A DNA stretch of 64,000 nt from Hydrogenophaga pseudoflava. Its GTDB lineage: Bacteria; Pseudomonadota; Gammaproteobacteria; Burkholderiales; Burkholderiaceae_C. The stretch's first letter is position 1. Each line of letters starts with the position of its first letter. Under the pieces are notes generated by a model. The model saw only the letters and a program-made list of their open reading frames with translations. It made no database searches and was not told the DNA's origin. The DNA lies in assembly GCF_031020795.1 (NCBI RefSeq), contig NZ_JAVHJP010000007.1, forward strand, positions 124,001 through 188,000. The letters are read 5' to 3'. The translations under genes were made by a program, and so were the position numbers. This document shows, one piece after another, positions 50,299 to 58,452 of this stretch.

Positions 50299-51216
50299 TC
50301 AGGCCAGCGTCGGCAGCCGCGCCACCAGCACCTTGAGCGCGCGGTCGGAGGACAAGTCGGCGAAAGCGGCGGGGTTGGGCAGGCGCTGCTCCACCACCAG
50401 TTCGGGCGCTTCGGCGGCCAGCTGCTCGCGCAGGTACTGCTCGGGAATCTCGGGCGCGTTCAGGCAGAGCAGGGCGCGGCCACCGGGCTTGAGCAGGTCG
50501 GGCAGGCGGCGCAGCAGGCGCGGCCAGTCCTTGGTCGCGACGAAGCTGCCCTTCTGGTAGCTCGGCGGATCGGCGATCACCAGGTCGTAGGGCCCCATGC
50601 GCGTCACCTTGCCCCAGGAGCTGAACAGGTCGTGCGCGAGGAACCTGGCGCCGCCCGACAGTCCGTTGAGCTGGTGGTTCTGCTGGCCGGTGGTGAGTGC
50701 GCCCTGCGCCATGTCGAGGTTGACCACCTCTTTCGCGCCGCCCTGCAGCGCGGCCACCGAAAACGCGCAGGTGTAGGCGAAGAGGTTGAGCACCTTGGCG
50801 CCGTTCGCGTGCGCGCGCACCCAGCGCCGGCCTTCGGCCATGTCGAGGAACAGGCCGTGGTTCTGGCCGCGCAGCAGGTGGACGCGGTACTGCGCGCCGT
50901 CTTCACGCACCACGTGCGGCTCGGGCACGCTTCCGGCCAGCACGGTGGTTTCGCTGCGGCCCTCATGCCGCGTCTGCAACACGGCGTTCAGCGGCTGGTC
51001 GGGCGCGAGCTGTGCCTGCCGCACCCGCAGGGCCTCCGTCAGCTGCGCCCGTTCCTCTGGCGAGGCCAGACCGAACTTGGTGACCAGCCAGACTGGCGGG
51101 TAAGCGTCCAGCGCCCAGGCTTCGTGGCCCGGGAACAGGCCGCCGCGGCCGTGGAACAGGCGCTGTGCGTCGCTGGGCATGACGGCGGTGGCGAGGGTGT
51201 CGAGCAGGGCGTGCAT
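50299..51216 (-). CDS. class I SAM-dependent methyltransferase (RlmI-like)
   Basis: A 305-aa methyltransferase of the 23S rRNA m5C (RlmI/COG1092) type: motif I region VLNLFAYTCAFSVAALQGGA, the Asp acceptor VNLDMAQGAL, and the catalytic VIADPPSYQKGSF. It lacks an obvious N-terminal PUA domain of the full RlmI length, so the exact target is uncertain. The ATG at 51216 is chosen over a TTG five codons upstream. It follows the tandem YkgJ genes by 11 bases. Confidence 0.85.
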   Translation of the reverse strand: MHALLDTLATAVMPSDAQRLFHGRGGLFPGHEAWALDAYPPVWLVTKFGLASPEERAQLTEALRVRQAQLAPDQPLNAVLQTRHEGRSETTVLAGSVPEPHVVREDGAQYRVHLLRGQNHGLFLDMAEGRRWVRAHANGAKVLNLFAYTCAFSVAALQGGAKEVVNLDMAQGALTTGQQNHQLNGLSGGARFLAHDLFSSWGKVTRMGPYDLVIADPPSYQKGSFVATKDWPRLLRRLPDLLKPGGRALLCLNAPEIPEQYLREQLAAEAPELVVEQRLPNPAAFADLSSDRALKVLVARLPTLA

Positions 51217-51227
51217 GAAGTGACGTT

Positions 51228-51548
51228 TCAAAGGGGCAGGTCGTCGCCCAGGGCGGCCAGGCCGTGGCGGGCGCGGGCCTTGTCGCAGGCGTAGCTGCCT
51301 TCGGTCAGCTCGCGGCAGGGCGCGGGGCGCTGGCTGTACACGGTGCAGCCCACCGACACGCCGACCATGCCGGTGAGCGCCACGCAGCGGATTGGCACCT
51401 CGCCCGTGCCCCGCATGCGGCAGGTGGCGCCGTTGACCGGTTCGGTCATCGATGCCGGAACGGTGCCGCCGGCGTCGTCGAGCTCGTAGACGGAAAACTG
51501 CACGCGGTAGGCGGCGCAGCAGGCGCCGCAGGTCTGGCAGGCCGACAT
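51228..51548 (-). CDS. YkgJ family Cys-cluster protein (first paralogue)
   Basis: A 106-aa protein with the N-terminal CQTCGACCAAYRVQFSVYEL signature and later Cys in ATCRMRGTGEVPIRCVAL and VGCTVYSQRPAPCREL. The Cys pattern suggests an iron-sulfur or zinc site (DUF/YkgJ family, UPF0153). Its neighbour at 51554-51856 is a clear paralogue. Located 5 bases after the paralogue and 11 bases before the methyltransferase, so these are in the argD-argF operon. Confidence 0.87.
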   Translation of the reverse strand: MSACQTCGACCAAYRVQFSVYELDDAGGTVPASMTEPVNGATCRMRGTGEVPIRCVALTGMVGVSVGCTVYSQRPAPCRELTEGSYACDKARARHGLAALGDDLPL

Positions 51549-51553
51549 GGCGC

Positions 51554-51856
51554 TCAGAGCGCGGCCAGCCCGTGGCGGCGGCGGGCCTGCGCGCAGGCGT
51601 CGCTGCCTTCCTCGAACTCGCGGCAGGGGCTGGGACGCCACTCGTAGATGCCGCAGCTGGCCTTTTCGCCGACCGGGCCGTAGAGCGCGGCGCAGCGCGG
51701 GCGGCCGTGGTCGGTGCCGCGCATGCGGGCGGTGTGGTCGGTCACCGGCACCCACAGCCCGTCGGGCACGCTGCCGCCTTCGGACTGGGTCTCGAACACC
51801 GAGAAGTCCACACGGAAACTGGCGCAGCAGGCGCCGCAGGTCGTGCAGGCGCTCAC
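51554..51856 (-). CDS. YkgJ family Cys-cluster protein (second paralogue)
   Basis: A 100-aa protein starting with GTG at 51856, eight bases after the argF stop codon. Seen: SACTTCGACCASFRVDFSVF, TARMRGTDHGRPRCAALYGP and SCGIYEWRPSPCREFEEGS, residue for residue alike to the downstream paralogue (SACQTCGACCAAYRVQFSVY). Tandem duplication is evident. Function unknown; Cys pattern implies metal binding. Confidence 0.83.
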   Translation of the reverse strand: MSACTTCGACCASFRVDFSVFETQSEGGSVPDGLWVPVTDHTARMRGTDHGRPRCAALYGPVGEKASCGIYEWRPSPCREFEEGSDACAQARRRHGLAAL

Positions 51857-51864
51857 GGCTTCGC

Positions 51865-52812
51865 TCAGGCCAGGTGGCCCAGCAGCAGGTACTCCATCAG
51901 CGCCTTCTGTACGTGCATGCGGTTCTCGGCCTCGTCCCAGACCACGCTCTGCGGGCCGTCGATGACCTCGGCGGTCACTTCCTCGCCTCGGTGGGCGGGC
52001 AGGCAGTGCATGAACAGCGCATCGGGCTGGGCCACAGCCATCATGGCCTCGTCCACGCACCACTGCTTGAAGGCCGCACGGCGGACTTCGTTCTCGGCCT
52101 CGTAGCCCATGCTGGTCCACACGTCGGTGGTCACCAGGTCCGCGCCCTTGCAGGCTTCCTTCGGGTCGCTGAACACCTTGTAGCAGGCCGGGTTGCCGAT
52201 GCCGGCCAGCTGGGCGTCCACCTCGTAGCCGCTGGGCGTGCTCACGTGCACGGTGAAGCCCAGCAGTTCGGCGGCCTGCAGCCAGGTGTTGGCCATGTTG
52301 TTGCCGTCGCCCACCCAGGCCACCACCTTGCCACGGAGGGCGTCCAGCGGGTCGCCGCTGGCGGCCGGGCGGTACTCGGTCAGCGTGAACAGATCGGCCA
52401 GGATCTGGCAGGGGTGGAACTCGTTGGTCAGGCCGTTGATGACCGGCACCCGCGAGTACCTGGCGAACGTCTCCAGCTTGTCCTGGCCGAAGGTGCGGAT
52501 CATCACGATGTCGACCATGCGGCTGATCACGCGCGCGCTGTCTTCGATGGGTTCTGCCCGCCCAAGCTGGCTGTCGCCGGTGGTCAGGTGCACCACCGAG
52601 CCGCCCATCTGGTACATGCCGGCCTCGAAGCTCACACGGGTGCGCGTGCTGGCCTTCTCGAAGATCATGGCCAGGGTGCGGTCCGGGTCGGCGAAGGGCT
52701 GGTACTTCTCGACCGCCTTGAACCTGGCCTTGATGAAGGCCGCGCGGCGCAGCAGGTAGCCGTATTCGGCGGCCGAGAAGTCCTTGAACTGCAGGTAGTG
52801 GCGGATGCTCAT
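51865..52812 (-). CDS. argF: ornithine carbamoyltransferase
   Basis: A 315-aa enzyme forming citrulline from ornithine and carbamoyl phosphate. Seen: carbamoyl-phosphate site FEKASTRTRVSFEAGMYQMG, FHPCQILADLFTLTEY, and the C-terminal MHCLPAHRGEEV. Length is normal. 18 bases after argD on the same strand, so argD-argF is an operon. Confidence 0.97.
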   Translation of the reverse strand: MSIRHYLQFKDFSAAEYGYLLRRAAFIKARFKAVEKYQPFADPDRTLAMIFEKASTRTRVSFEAGMYQMGGSVVHLTTGDSQLGRAEPIEDSARVISRMVDIVMIRTFGQDKLETFARYSRVPVINGLTNEFHPCQILADLFTLTEYRPAASGDPLDALRGKVVAWVGDGNNMANTWLQAAELLGFTVHVSTPSGYEVDAQLAGIGNPACYKVFSDPKEACKGADLVTTDVWTSMGYEAENEVRRAAFKQWCVDEAMMAVAQPDALFMHCLPAHRGEEVTAEVIDGPQSVVWDEAENRMHVQKALMEYLLLGHLA

Positions 52813-52830
52813 GCGGTGCGCTCCGGGCGG

Positions 52831-54036
52831 TCAGCCCTGTTCCTTGAGGAAGGTCTCGATGATCGGCAGCAGGCGGGCGACGATCTCGTCGGCCTCGGCG
52901 CCGCTGATGATCAGCGGCGGCACCAGTCGGATCACGTTGTCGGCCGTCACCGACAGCAGCAGGCCGGCGTCGGCCGCGCGCTGGGTGATCACGCCGCAGG
53001 GCTTCTCCAGCTCGACGCCGATCATCAGGCCCTGGCCGCGCACTTCCTTCACGCCCTTCTTGCCCATCAGCGCGGTGACCAGCCGGGTCTGGATCAGGGT
53101 GCCCATCTTGGCGGCGTTCTGCAGCAGGCCGTCCTCTTCCATGATGCGGATGGTCTCGATGCCCGCGCGCATGGACAGCGGGTTGCCGCCGAAGGTGGTG
53201 CCGTGGTTGCCCGGGCCAAAGATGGCGGCGGCCTTGGGGCCGGCGACGACGGCGCCGATCGGCACGCCCGAGCCGAGGCCCTTGGCCAGCGGCATGACGT
53301 CCGGCTGGATGCCGGCCCACTGGTGGGCGAACCACTTGCCGGTGCGGCCCATGCCGCACTGCACCTCGTCGATCATCATCAGCCAGTCGTTGGCGTCGCA
53401 CAGCGCACGCACGCCCTGCAGATACTCGGCGCGCATGGGGTTGATGCCGCCCTCGCCCTGGATGGTCTCGAAGAACACGGCCACCACGTTCGGATTGCCC
53501 TCGGTGGCCTTTTTCAGGGCCTCCAGATCGTTGGCCGGCACACGGATGAAGCCTTCGACCAGCGGGCCGAAGCCGGCCTGCACCTTGGGGTTGCCGGTGG
53601 CCGACAGGGTGGCGATGGAGCGGCCGTGGAAGGCCTTCTCGTACACCACGATCTGCGGCTTCTCGATGCCCTTGTCGTGACCATACTTGCGCGCCAGCTT
53701 GAGCGCGGCCTCGTTGGCCTCCAGGCCGGTGGAGCAGAAGAAGGCGTTGGTCAGACCGGAGCGTTCCACCAGCAGCTTGGCCAGTTCCTCCTGGCCAGGC
53801 ACGTGGTAGTAGTTGCAGCAGTGGATCATGTCCGCCACCTGCTGCTGCAGCGCCTTCACCAGCTTGGGGTGACCGTGTCCCAGGGTGTTCACGGCGATGC
53901 CGGCCAGCGCGTCCAGGTATTCCTTTCCGTTGACGTCCCAGACTCGGCAGCCCTTGCCGTGCGTCAGCGCGATCGGCAGGCGGCCGTAGGTGTTCATCAC
54001 ATGGGGCGAAGACGGGACGACGGGGGCGGCTTTCAT
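52831..54036 (-). CDS. argD: acetylornithine aminotransferase
   Basis: A 401-aa PLP aminotransferase (class III) in arginine synthesis. Seen: VKALQQQVADMIHCCNYYHV, FFCSTGLEANEAALKLAR, AFHGRSIATLSATG, the PLP Asp region MMIDEVQCGMGRTG, and Lys in MPLAKGLGSGVPIGA. The ATG at 54036 has GGAG upstream; a longer frame would pass through a hairpin in the leader. First gene of the argD-argF-ykgJ-ykgJ-methyltransferase run. Confidence 0.95.
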   Translation of the reverse strand: MKAAPVVPSSPHVMNTYGRLPIALTHGKGCRVWDVNGKEYLDALAGIAVNTLGHGHPKLVKALQQQVADMIHCCNYYHVPGQEELAKLLVERSGLTNAFFCSTGLEANEAALKLARKYGHDKGIEKPQIVVYEKAFHGRSIATLSATGNPKVQAGFGPLVEGFIRVPANDLEALKKATEGNPNVVAVFFETIQGEGGINPMRAEYLQGVRALCDANDWLMMIDEVQCGMGRTGKWFAHQWAGIQPDVMPLAKGLGSGVPIGAVVAGPKAAAIFGPGNHGTTFGGNPLSMRAGIETIRIMEEDGLLQNAAKMGTLIQTRLVTALMGKKGVKEVRGQGLMIGVELEKPCGVITQRAADAGLLLSVTADNVIRLVPPLIISGAEADEIVARLLPIIETFLKEQG

Positions 54037-54068
54037 GAGGCAACTCCAGAGGCCAGGGGCCGGAAAAA

Positions 54069-54095
54069 AGAAGCGGCTCAACGCAGGTTGAGCCG
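54069..54095 (-). terminator. hairpin and T-tract in the argD leader (possible attenuator)
   Basis: Perfect nine-base stem CGGCTCAAC / GTTGAGCCG (54074-54082 and 54087-54095, four-base loop). On the minus strand it is followed by CTTCTTTTTT. It lies 38 bases upstream of the argD start, inside the leader, so an early termination of argD mRNA is possible. No gene on this strand upstream would need a terminator here. Confidence 0.6.
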
Positions 54096-54207
54096 TTGAG
54101 CGGCGATTTTAGGGGCAGGCACCGGCATCTTCTTTGCTTGTTGTGCATCAGAGAGATGCGGCACAGTAGCGCTGCCGGCCCCCGGCCGGGTTAACCCTGA
54201 GCTCAAG

Positions 54208-54219
54208 TCTTATATAAGA
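54208..54219. promoter_or_regulatory. second TCTTATATAAGA palindrome (argD / DUF3579 intergenic)
   Basis: Identical 12-base palindrome to the putative GntR operator at 19340-19351, with one more matched base on each side in the common sense (GTCTTATATAAGAT). It lies 35 bases upstream of the DUF3579 start and 172 bases upstream of argD. Could bind the same GntR protein; see findings. Confidence 0.55.
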
Positions 54220-54253
54220 TAGAATACCGCCATCCGCAACGGCATTCCATTTC

Positions 54254-54583
54254 ATGGTCGACCGCCCCACCACCAAGCAAGTGTTCATCCAGGGAATCAC
54301 CCGGGGTGGGCGCACGTTCCGCCCCAGCGACTGGGCGGAGCGGCTGGCGGGCGTGATGAGCCAATTCGGCCCGGGCGGTGCATCCGGCCGCATCGGCAGC
54401 CACATTGCGTACTCGCCCTGGTGCGTGCCGACCGTGATGAACGGCACCAAGGTGGTGATCGTGCACACCGACCTGCGCGAGGCCGAACCCATGGCCTGGG
54501 ACTTCGTGATGAACTTCGCCAAGGACAACGACCTGCAGGTCGTCGAAGGCTGCCTTCTCCCCGAGCCGCCCACCAAGGGCTGA
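54254..54583 (+). CDS. DUF3579 domain protein
   Basis: A 109-aa protein of unknown function, found almost only in beta-proteobacteria next to argD (family and context known). Seen: [20 protein letters not shown], then [20 protein letters not shown] near the C-terminus. Divergent from argD, convergent promoter region carries the TCTTATATAAGA palindrome. No catalytic motif. Confidence 0.85.
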   Translation: MVDRPTTKQVFIQGITRGGRTFRPSDWAERLAGVMSQFGPGGASGRIGSHIAYSPWCVPTVMNGTKVVIVHTDLREAEPMAWDFVMNFAKDNDLQVVEGCLLPEPPTKG

Positions 54584-54651
54584 GCCCGCTGTTCTTCGCG
54601 GGTATGCTCCCGCTCCGGATTTCTTCCCAACCGAATCAGGAGCGTGTTCCC

Positions 54652-55482
54652 ATGGCAATGGACGTTGTTGACTACTACCTGCACGGCGACGACATGCAGT
54701 TCGTCGAAATCGAGCTGGACCCGGGTGAGGCCGCGATCGGCGAGGCCGGCAGCATGATGTACATGGAGGACGGCATCGCCATGACCACCGTCTTCGGCGA
54801 CGGCTCCGCCGGCTCGTCCGGCGGCGGCCTGTTCGGCAAGCTGCTGGGCGCCGGCAAGCGCCTGATCACCGGCGAGTCGCTGTTCACCACGGTCTACACC
54901 AACCAGGGCAGCGGCAAGCGCAAAGTCGGCTTCGCTGCGCCCTACACGGGCAAGATCATTCCCTTCGACCTGTCCCAGATCGGCGGCACCCTGATCTGTC
55001 AGCGCGACGCCTTCCTCTGCGCGGCCAAGGGGGTGTCGCTGGGCATTGCCTTCCAGCGCAAGCTGGGCACCGGCTTCTTCGGCGGCGAGGGCTTCATCAT
55101 GCAGAAGCTCGAAGGCGACGGGCTGGCCTTCGTGCACTCGGGCGGCACCGTGCTCAAGCGCGATCTGGCGCCGGGCGAGGTGCTGCGGGTCGACACCGGC
55201 TGCGTGGTGGCCTACACCACCGGCATCGACTTCGACATCCAGTTCGTGGGCGGTGTGAAAACCGCGCTGTTCGGCGGCGAGGGTCTGTTCTTCGCAACGC
55301 TGCGCGGCCCGGGCACGGTCTGGATCCAGTCGCTGCCGTTCGCCCGCCTGGCCTCGCGCATCTTCGCGGCGGCCCCGCGCACGCAGGGCGGCGGCGGCTC
55401 GGGTGGCGAGCAGGGCGGTCTGGCCGCGGGCATCCTGGGCGGCGGCCTGCTGGGCGGGCTCATCGGTGGGGACGACGACTGA
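54652..55482 (+). CDS. TIGR00266 / AIM24 family protein
   Basis: A 276-aa beta-sandwich protein of the AIM24 family: [51 protein letters not shown]-type [17 protein letters not shown], and a Gly-rich C-terminus ([18 protein letters not shown]) that may be a membrane-associated tail. Function unknown. AGGAG precedes the ATG at 54652. Co-directional with DUF3579, 68 bases downstream; a strong bidirectional terminator follows. Confidence 0.87.
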   Translation: MAMDVVDYYLHGDDMQFVEIELDPGEAAIGEAGSMMYMEDGIAMTTVFGDGSAGSSGGGLFGKLLGAGKRLITGESLFTTVYTNQGSGKRKVGFAAPYTGKIIPFDLSQIGGTLICQRDAFLCAAKGVSLGIAFQRKLGTGFFGGEGFIMQKLEGDGLAFVHSGGTVLKRDLAPGEVLRVDTGCVVAYTTGIDFDIQFVGGVKTALFGGEGLFFATLRGPGTVWIQSLPFARLASRIFAAAPRTQGGGGSGGEQGGLAAGILGGGLLGGLIGGDDD

Positions 55483-55503
55483 AGCGTCCTGAGCGCCCAA
55501 AGA

Positions 55504-55530
55504 AAAACCGCCCCGAAGGGCGGTTTTCTT
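55504..55530. terminator. bidirectional terminator between AIM24 and rpsT
   Basis: AAAACCGCCC (55504-55513), loop CGAA, GGGCGGTTTT (55518-55527), followed by CTTCTTT on the plus strand and by TTCT after the A-run on the minus strand. It can end both the AIM24-like transcript and rpsT, which converge. Confidence 0.85.
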
Positions 55531-55600
55531 CTTTGCTGGCAGCGCACCGTTTCAAACGGCGGACCGGGTAAACCGGTCCGGGCTGGTGTTCGTCGCCCGG

Positions 55601-55900
55601 TCAGGCGGCGGCGGTGGCCAGGGCCTTGACCTTGGCGGACAGGCGGCTCTTGTCGCGCGAAGCCTTGTTCTTGTGGAAGATGCCCTTGTCGGCGACGCTG
55701 TCGACCACGGCCTGCATCTTGCCGAACAGCTCGGCGGCCTTGGTCTTGTCGCCGGCCAGAACAGCCTTCTCGACGTTCTTGACGGCGGTGCGGTACTTGG
55801 AACGCAGCGAGGTGTTGGCGGCGTTCAGTTTGACGTCCTGGCGGGCGCGCTTGCGGCCAGACGCCAGACGGGGGTTCTTTTTCTTCGGCTTGGTTGCCAT
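55601..55900 (-). CDS. rpsT: 30S ribosomal protein S20
   Basis: A 99-aa basic helical protein that binds 16S rRNA. Seen: [20 protein letters not shown] start, [20 protein letters not shown] and [20 protein letters not shown]. Slightly longer than E. coli S20. AAAGGA precedes the start. Divergent from murJ; a good -10 (TAGAAT at 55953-55948) lies about 48 bases upstream. Confidence 0.96.
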   Translation of the reverse strand: MATKPKKKNPRLASGRKRARQDVKLNAANTSLRSKYRTAVKNVEKAVLAGDKTKAAELFGKMQAVVDSVADKGIFHKNKASRDKSRLSAKVKALATAAA

Positions 55901-56017
55901 GGGAATAATCCTTTACGTGTTTGGGGATGTTGCCAGCAAAGCTCGCGATTCTACCACGCACCCCAAGGCCAAGCCAGCCCGGGCCGCCGGGCGGTGGCCG
56001 GTGGTTACACTGCCGCG

Positions 56018-57583
56018 GTGTCGCTCTTCAAGTCCGCCTCCCTGGTTTCCCTGCTGACGCTCGCCTCGCGCATCACTGGTCTGGTGCGCGAGTTGCTGAT
56101 GGCGTCCACTTTCGGCGCCAGCGCCCTGACCGACGCCTTCAACGTCGCCTTCCGCATTCCGAATCTGCTGCGCCGGCTGTTCGCCGAGGGCGCGTTCAGC
56201 CAGGCCTTTGTGCCGGTTCTGGCCGGCGCGCGCGCCAAGGACGGCGACGACGCCACCCGCGAACTGGTGAACCAGATCGCCACAGTGCTGGTCTGGGCCC
56301 TGGTGGCGACCTGCATCGTGGGCGTGGCGATCTCGCCGGTGCTGGTCTGGGCCATGGCCAGCGGCCTCAAGCAAAGCCCCCATGGTTTCGAGTCCGCGGT
56401 GCTGATGACGCGCTGGATGTTCCCCTACATCGGCTTCATGTCGCTGGTGGCGCTGTCGGCCGGCGTGCTCAACACCTGGAAAAAGTTCGCCGTGCCGGCC
56501 GCGACCCCGGTGCTGCTGAACGTGGCGATGATCGGCGCGGCATGGTTCGGTGCGCCCTGGTTCCAGTCGGTGGGCATCGAGCCGATCTACGCGATGGCGG
56601 CCGGCGTGATGCTCGGCGGCGCCCTGCAGCTGGGGGTGCAGATCCCGGCGCTGCTGCGCATCGGCATGCTGCCGCGCGTGGGTCTGCACTGGTCATCGCT
56701 CAAGGCGGCCTGGGCGCACCCCGGCACGCGGCGCGTGACGACCCTCATGCTGCCGGCCCTGCTGGGTGTGAGCGTGGCGCAGATCTCGCTGCTGATCAAC
56801 ACGCAGATCGCGTCGCACCTGGCCACCGGCAGTGTGAGCTGGCTCAGCTACGCCGATCGGCTGATGGAATTCCCGACCGCCATGCTGGGCGTGGCGCTGG
56901 GCGTGGTGCTGCTGCCGCAGCTGGCGGCCGCCCGCGCCTCCGAGGACAGCGAGCGCTACAGCAACCTGCTGGACTGGGGGCTGAGGCTGGTGGTGCTGCT
57001 GGCGGTGCCCTGTGCGGTGGCCCTGCTGACCTTTGCCAAACCGCTGGTGGCGGTGCTCTACCACTACGGCGCATTTTCCGAACGGGACGTGGCCCAGACC
57101 ACGACCGCGCTCATGGGCTACGGCGCCGGCCTGCTGGGGCTGGTGGCGATCAAGGTGCTGGCGCCCGGCTTCTACGCCCGCCAGGACATCCGCACGCCGG
57201 TGAAGATCGCCATCGTCGTGCTGCTGCTGACCCAGGCCATGAACCTGCTGTTCGTGCCCTACCTGGCCCATGCCGGCCTGGCACTGGCCATTGGCCTCGG
57301 GGCGATGGTCAACGCGCTGTGGCTGCTGATCGGCCTGGTGCGGCGCGGCGCCTACCGGCCGGCCCCGGGCTGGGCCCGGTTCCTGATGCAGGTGCTGGCC
57401 GCCAGCGCGCTGCTGGCGGTGTTCCTGATGTGGAGCGCCGGGTCGGTGAACTGGGTGGCGTTCGAGGGTGGCGCGCTGCTGCGGGTCGGCCTGATGGCCG
57501 CGATCGTGGTGGGGGCGGCGCTGCTCTACTTTGTGGCCTTGATGCTATCGGGGTTAAAACTTCGGCAATTCGTCCGAAAATGA
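56018..57583 (+). CDS. murJ: lipid II flippase MurJ
   Basis: A 521-aa MVF/MATE-type integral membrane protein with about 14 transmembrane helices that flips lipid II across the inner membrane. Seen: ASRITGLVRELLMASTFGAS, TDAFNVAFRIPNLLRRLFAE and PVLAGARAKDGDDATRELVN near the start (the essential Arg residues of the central cavity). The start is GTG at 56018; no strong Shine-Dalgarno is visible. Followed after seven bases by the SirB1-like gene; divergent from rpsT. Confidence 0.94.
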   Translation: MSLFKSASLVSLLTLASRITGLVRELLMASTFGASALTDAFNVAFRIPNLLRRLFAEGAFSQAFVPVLAGARAKDGDDATRELVNQIATVLVWALVATCIVGVAISPVLVWAMASGLKQSPHGFESAVLMTRWMFPYIGFMSLVALSAGVLNTWKKFAVPAATPVLLNVAMIGAAWFGAPWFQSVGIEPIYAMAAGVMLGGALQLGVQIPALLRIGMLPRVGLHWSSLKAAWAHPGTRRVTTLMLPALLGVSVAQISLLINTQIASHLATGSVSWLSYADRLMEFPTAMLGVALGVVLLPQLAAARASEDSERYSNLLDWGLRLVVLLAVPCAVALLTFAKPLVAVLYHYGAFSERDVAQTTTALMGYGAGLLGLVAIKVLAPGFYARQDIRTPVKIAIVVLLLTQAMNLLFVPYLAHAGLALAIGLGAMVNALWLLIGLVRRGAYRPAPGWARFLMQVLAASALLAVFLMWSAGSVNWVAFEGGALLRVGLMAAIVVGAALLYFVALMLSGLKLRQFVRK

Positions 57584-57590
57584 ACCCATC

Positions 57591-58448
57591 ATGCCTTCCG
57601 CCTTCGAACTTCCCTCGTCGACACCGCTGGCGTATTTCGCCTCGCTGGTGAAGGACGACGACAGCCTGCCCCTGCTGGAGGCGGCGGCCTCCATTGCCCA
57701 GGACGAGTACCCGGACCTGGATGTGCAGGAGGTGCTGGGCGAGGTCGACGTGCTGCTCTCACGCCTGCGCCGGCGCAGCCCGTCGGACGCCGAGCCCCTG
57801 CAGCGCCTGCGGGCGCTCAACCAGTTCTTCTTCCGCGACCTCGGCTTCGGTGGCAACGTCAACGACTACCACGATCCCGACAACAGCCACCTCAACGTGC
57901 TGCTCAAGACGCGCCGCGGCATTCCGATCTCGCTGGCGGTGCTGTGGCTGGAGCTGGCGCAGGGGCTGGGCCTGAAGGCGCGCGGCATCAATTTTCCCGG
58001 CCACTTCCTGGTCAAGATCAACCTGCCGGAAGGGCAGGTGGTGATCGATCCGTTCACCGGCCAGTCGCTCAGCCGCGAGGAGCTGTCCGAGCGGCTGGAG
58101 CCCTACAAGCGGCGCAACGGCCTGGTCGACGACTTCGACGTGCCGGTGGGTTTGTATCTGCAGGCGGCGCCTTCGCGCGACATCATTGCCCGCATGCTGC
58201 GCAACCTCAAGGAAATCCACCGCACCCAGGAAGACTGGCTGCGCCTGATCGCGGTGCAGGACCGGCTGCTGATCCTGCTGCCCGACGCCTGGGTGGAGTA
58301 CCGCGACCGGGGCCTTGCCTGGGCCGAGATGGGCGACGCCGCCCTGGCCGCGCAGGACCTGGAGGTCTACATCGCCCACACCGACGACGCGCTGGACCGC
58401 GACGCCATCCAGTCGCGGCTGAACGAGCTGCGCCGCGCGCGGGGCTGA
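57591..58448 (+). CDS. SirB1 family transglutaminase-like protein
   Basis: A 285-aa protein: SirB1 domain with LNQFFFRDLGFGGNVNDYHD, TRRGIPISLAVLWLELAQG and INFPGHFLVKINLPEGQVVI, followed by a C-terminal TPR-like region (WLRLIAVQDRLLILLPDAWV). Members resemble transglutaminases with a partial catalytic set; function unknown in this position. Seven bases after murJ, so co-transcribed; convergent with the GlxA-like regulator. Confidence 0.87.
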   Translation: MPSAFELPSSTPLAYFASLVKDDDSLPLLEAAASIAQDEYPDLDVQEVLGEVDVLLSRLRRRSPSDAEPLQRLRALNQFFFRDLGFGGNVNDYHDPDNSHLNVLLKTRRGIPISLAVLWLELAQGLGLKARGINFPGHFLVKINLPEGQVVIDPFTGQSLSREELSERLEPYKRRNGLVDDFDVPVGLYLQAAPSRDIIARMLRNLKEIHRTQEDWLRLIAVQDRLLILLPDAWVEYRDRGLAWAEMGDAALAAQDLEVYIAHTDDALDRDAIQSRLNELRRARG

Positions 58449-58452
58449 TACC

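Noticed and set aside
51547-54099. 850-codon plus-strand frame antisense to argF and argD
   Set aside because: Shadow frame: no start signal and no domain, while argD and argF carry all family motifs.
55560-55580. GGACCGG...CCGGTCC hairpin downstream of rpsT considered as its terminator
   Set aside because: No T-run follows on either strand; the stronger hairpin at 55504-55530 is the likelier end for both converging transcripts.
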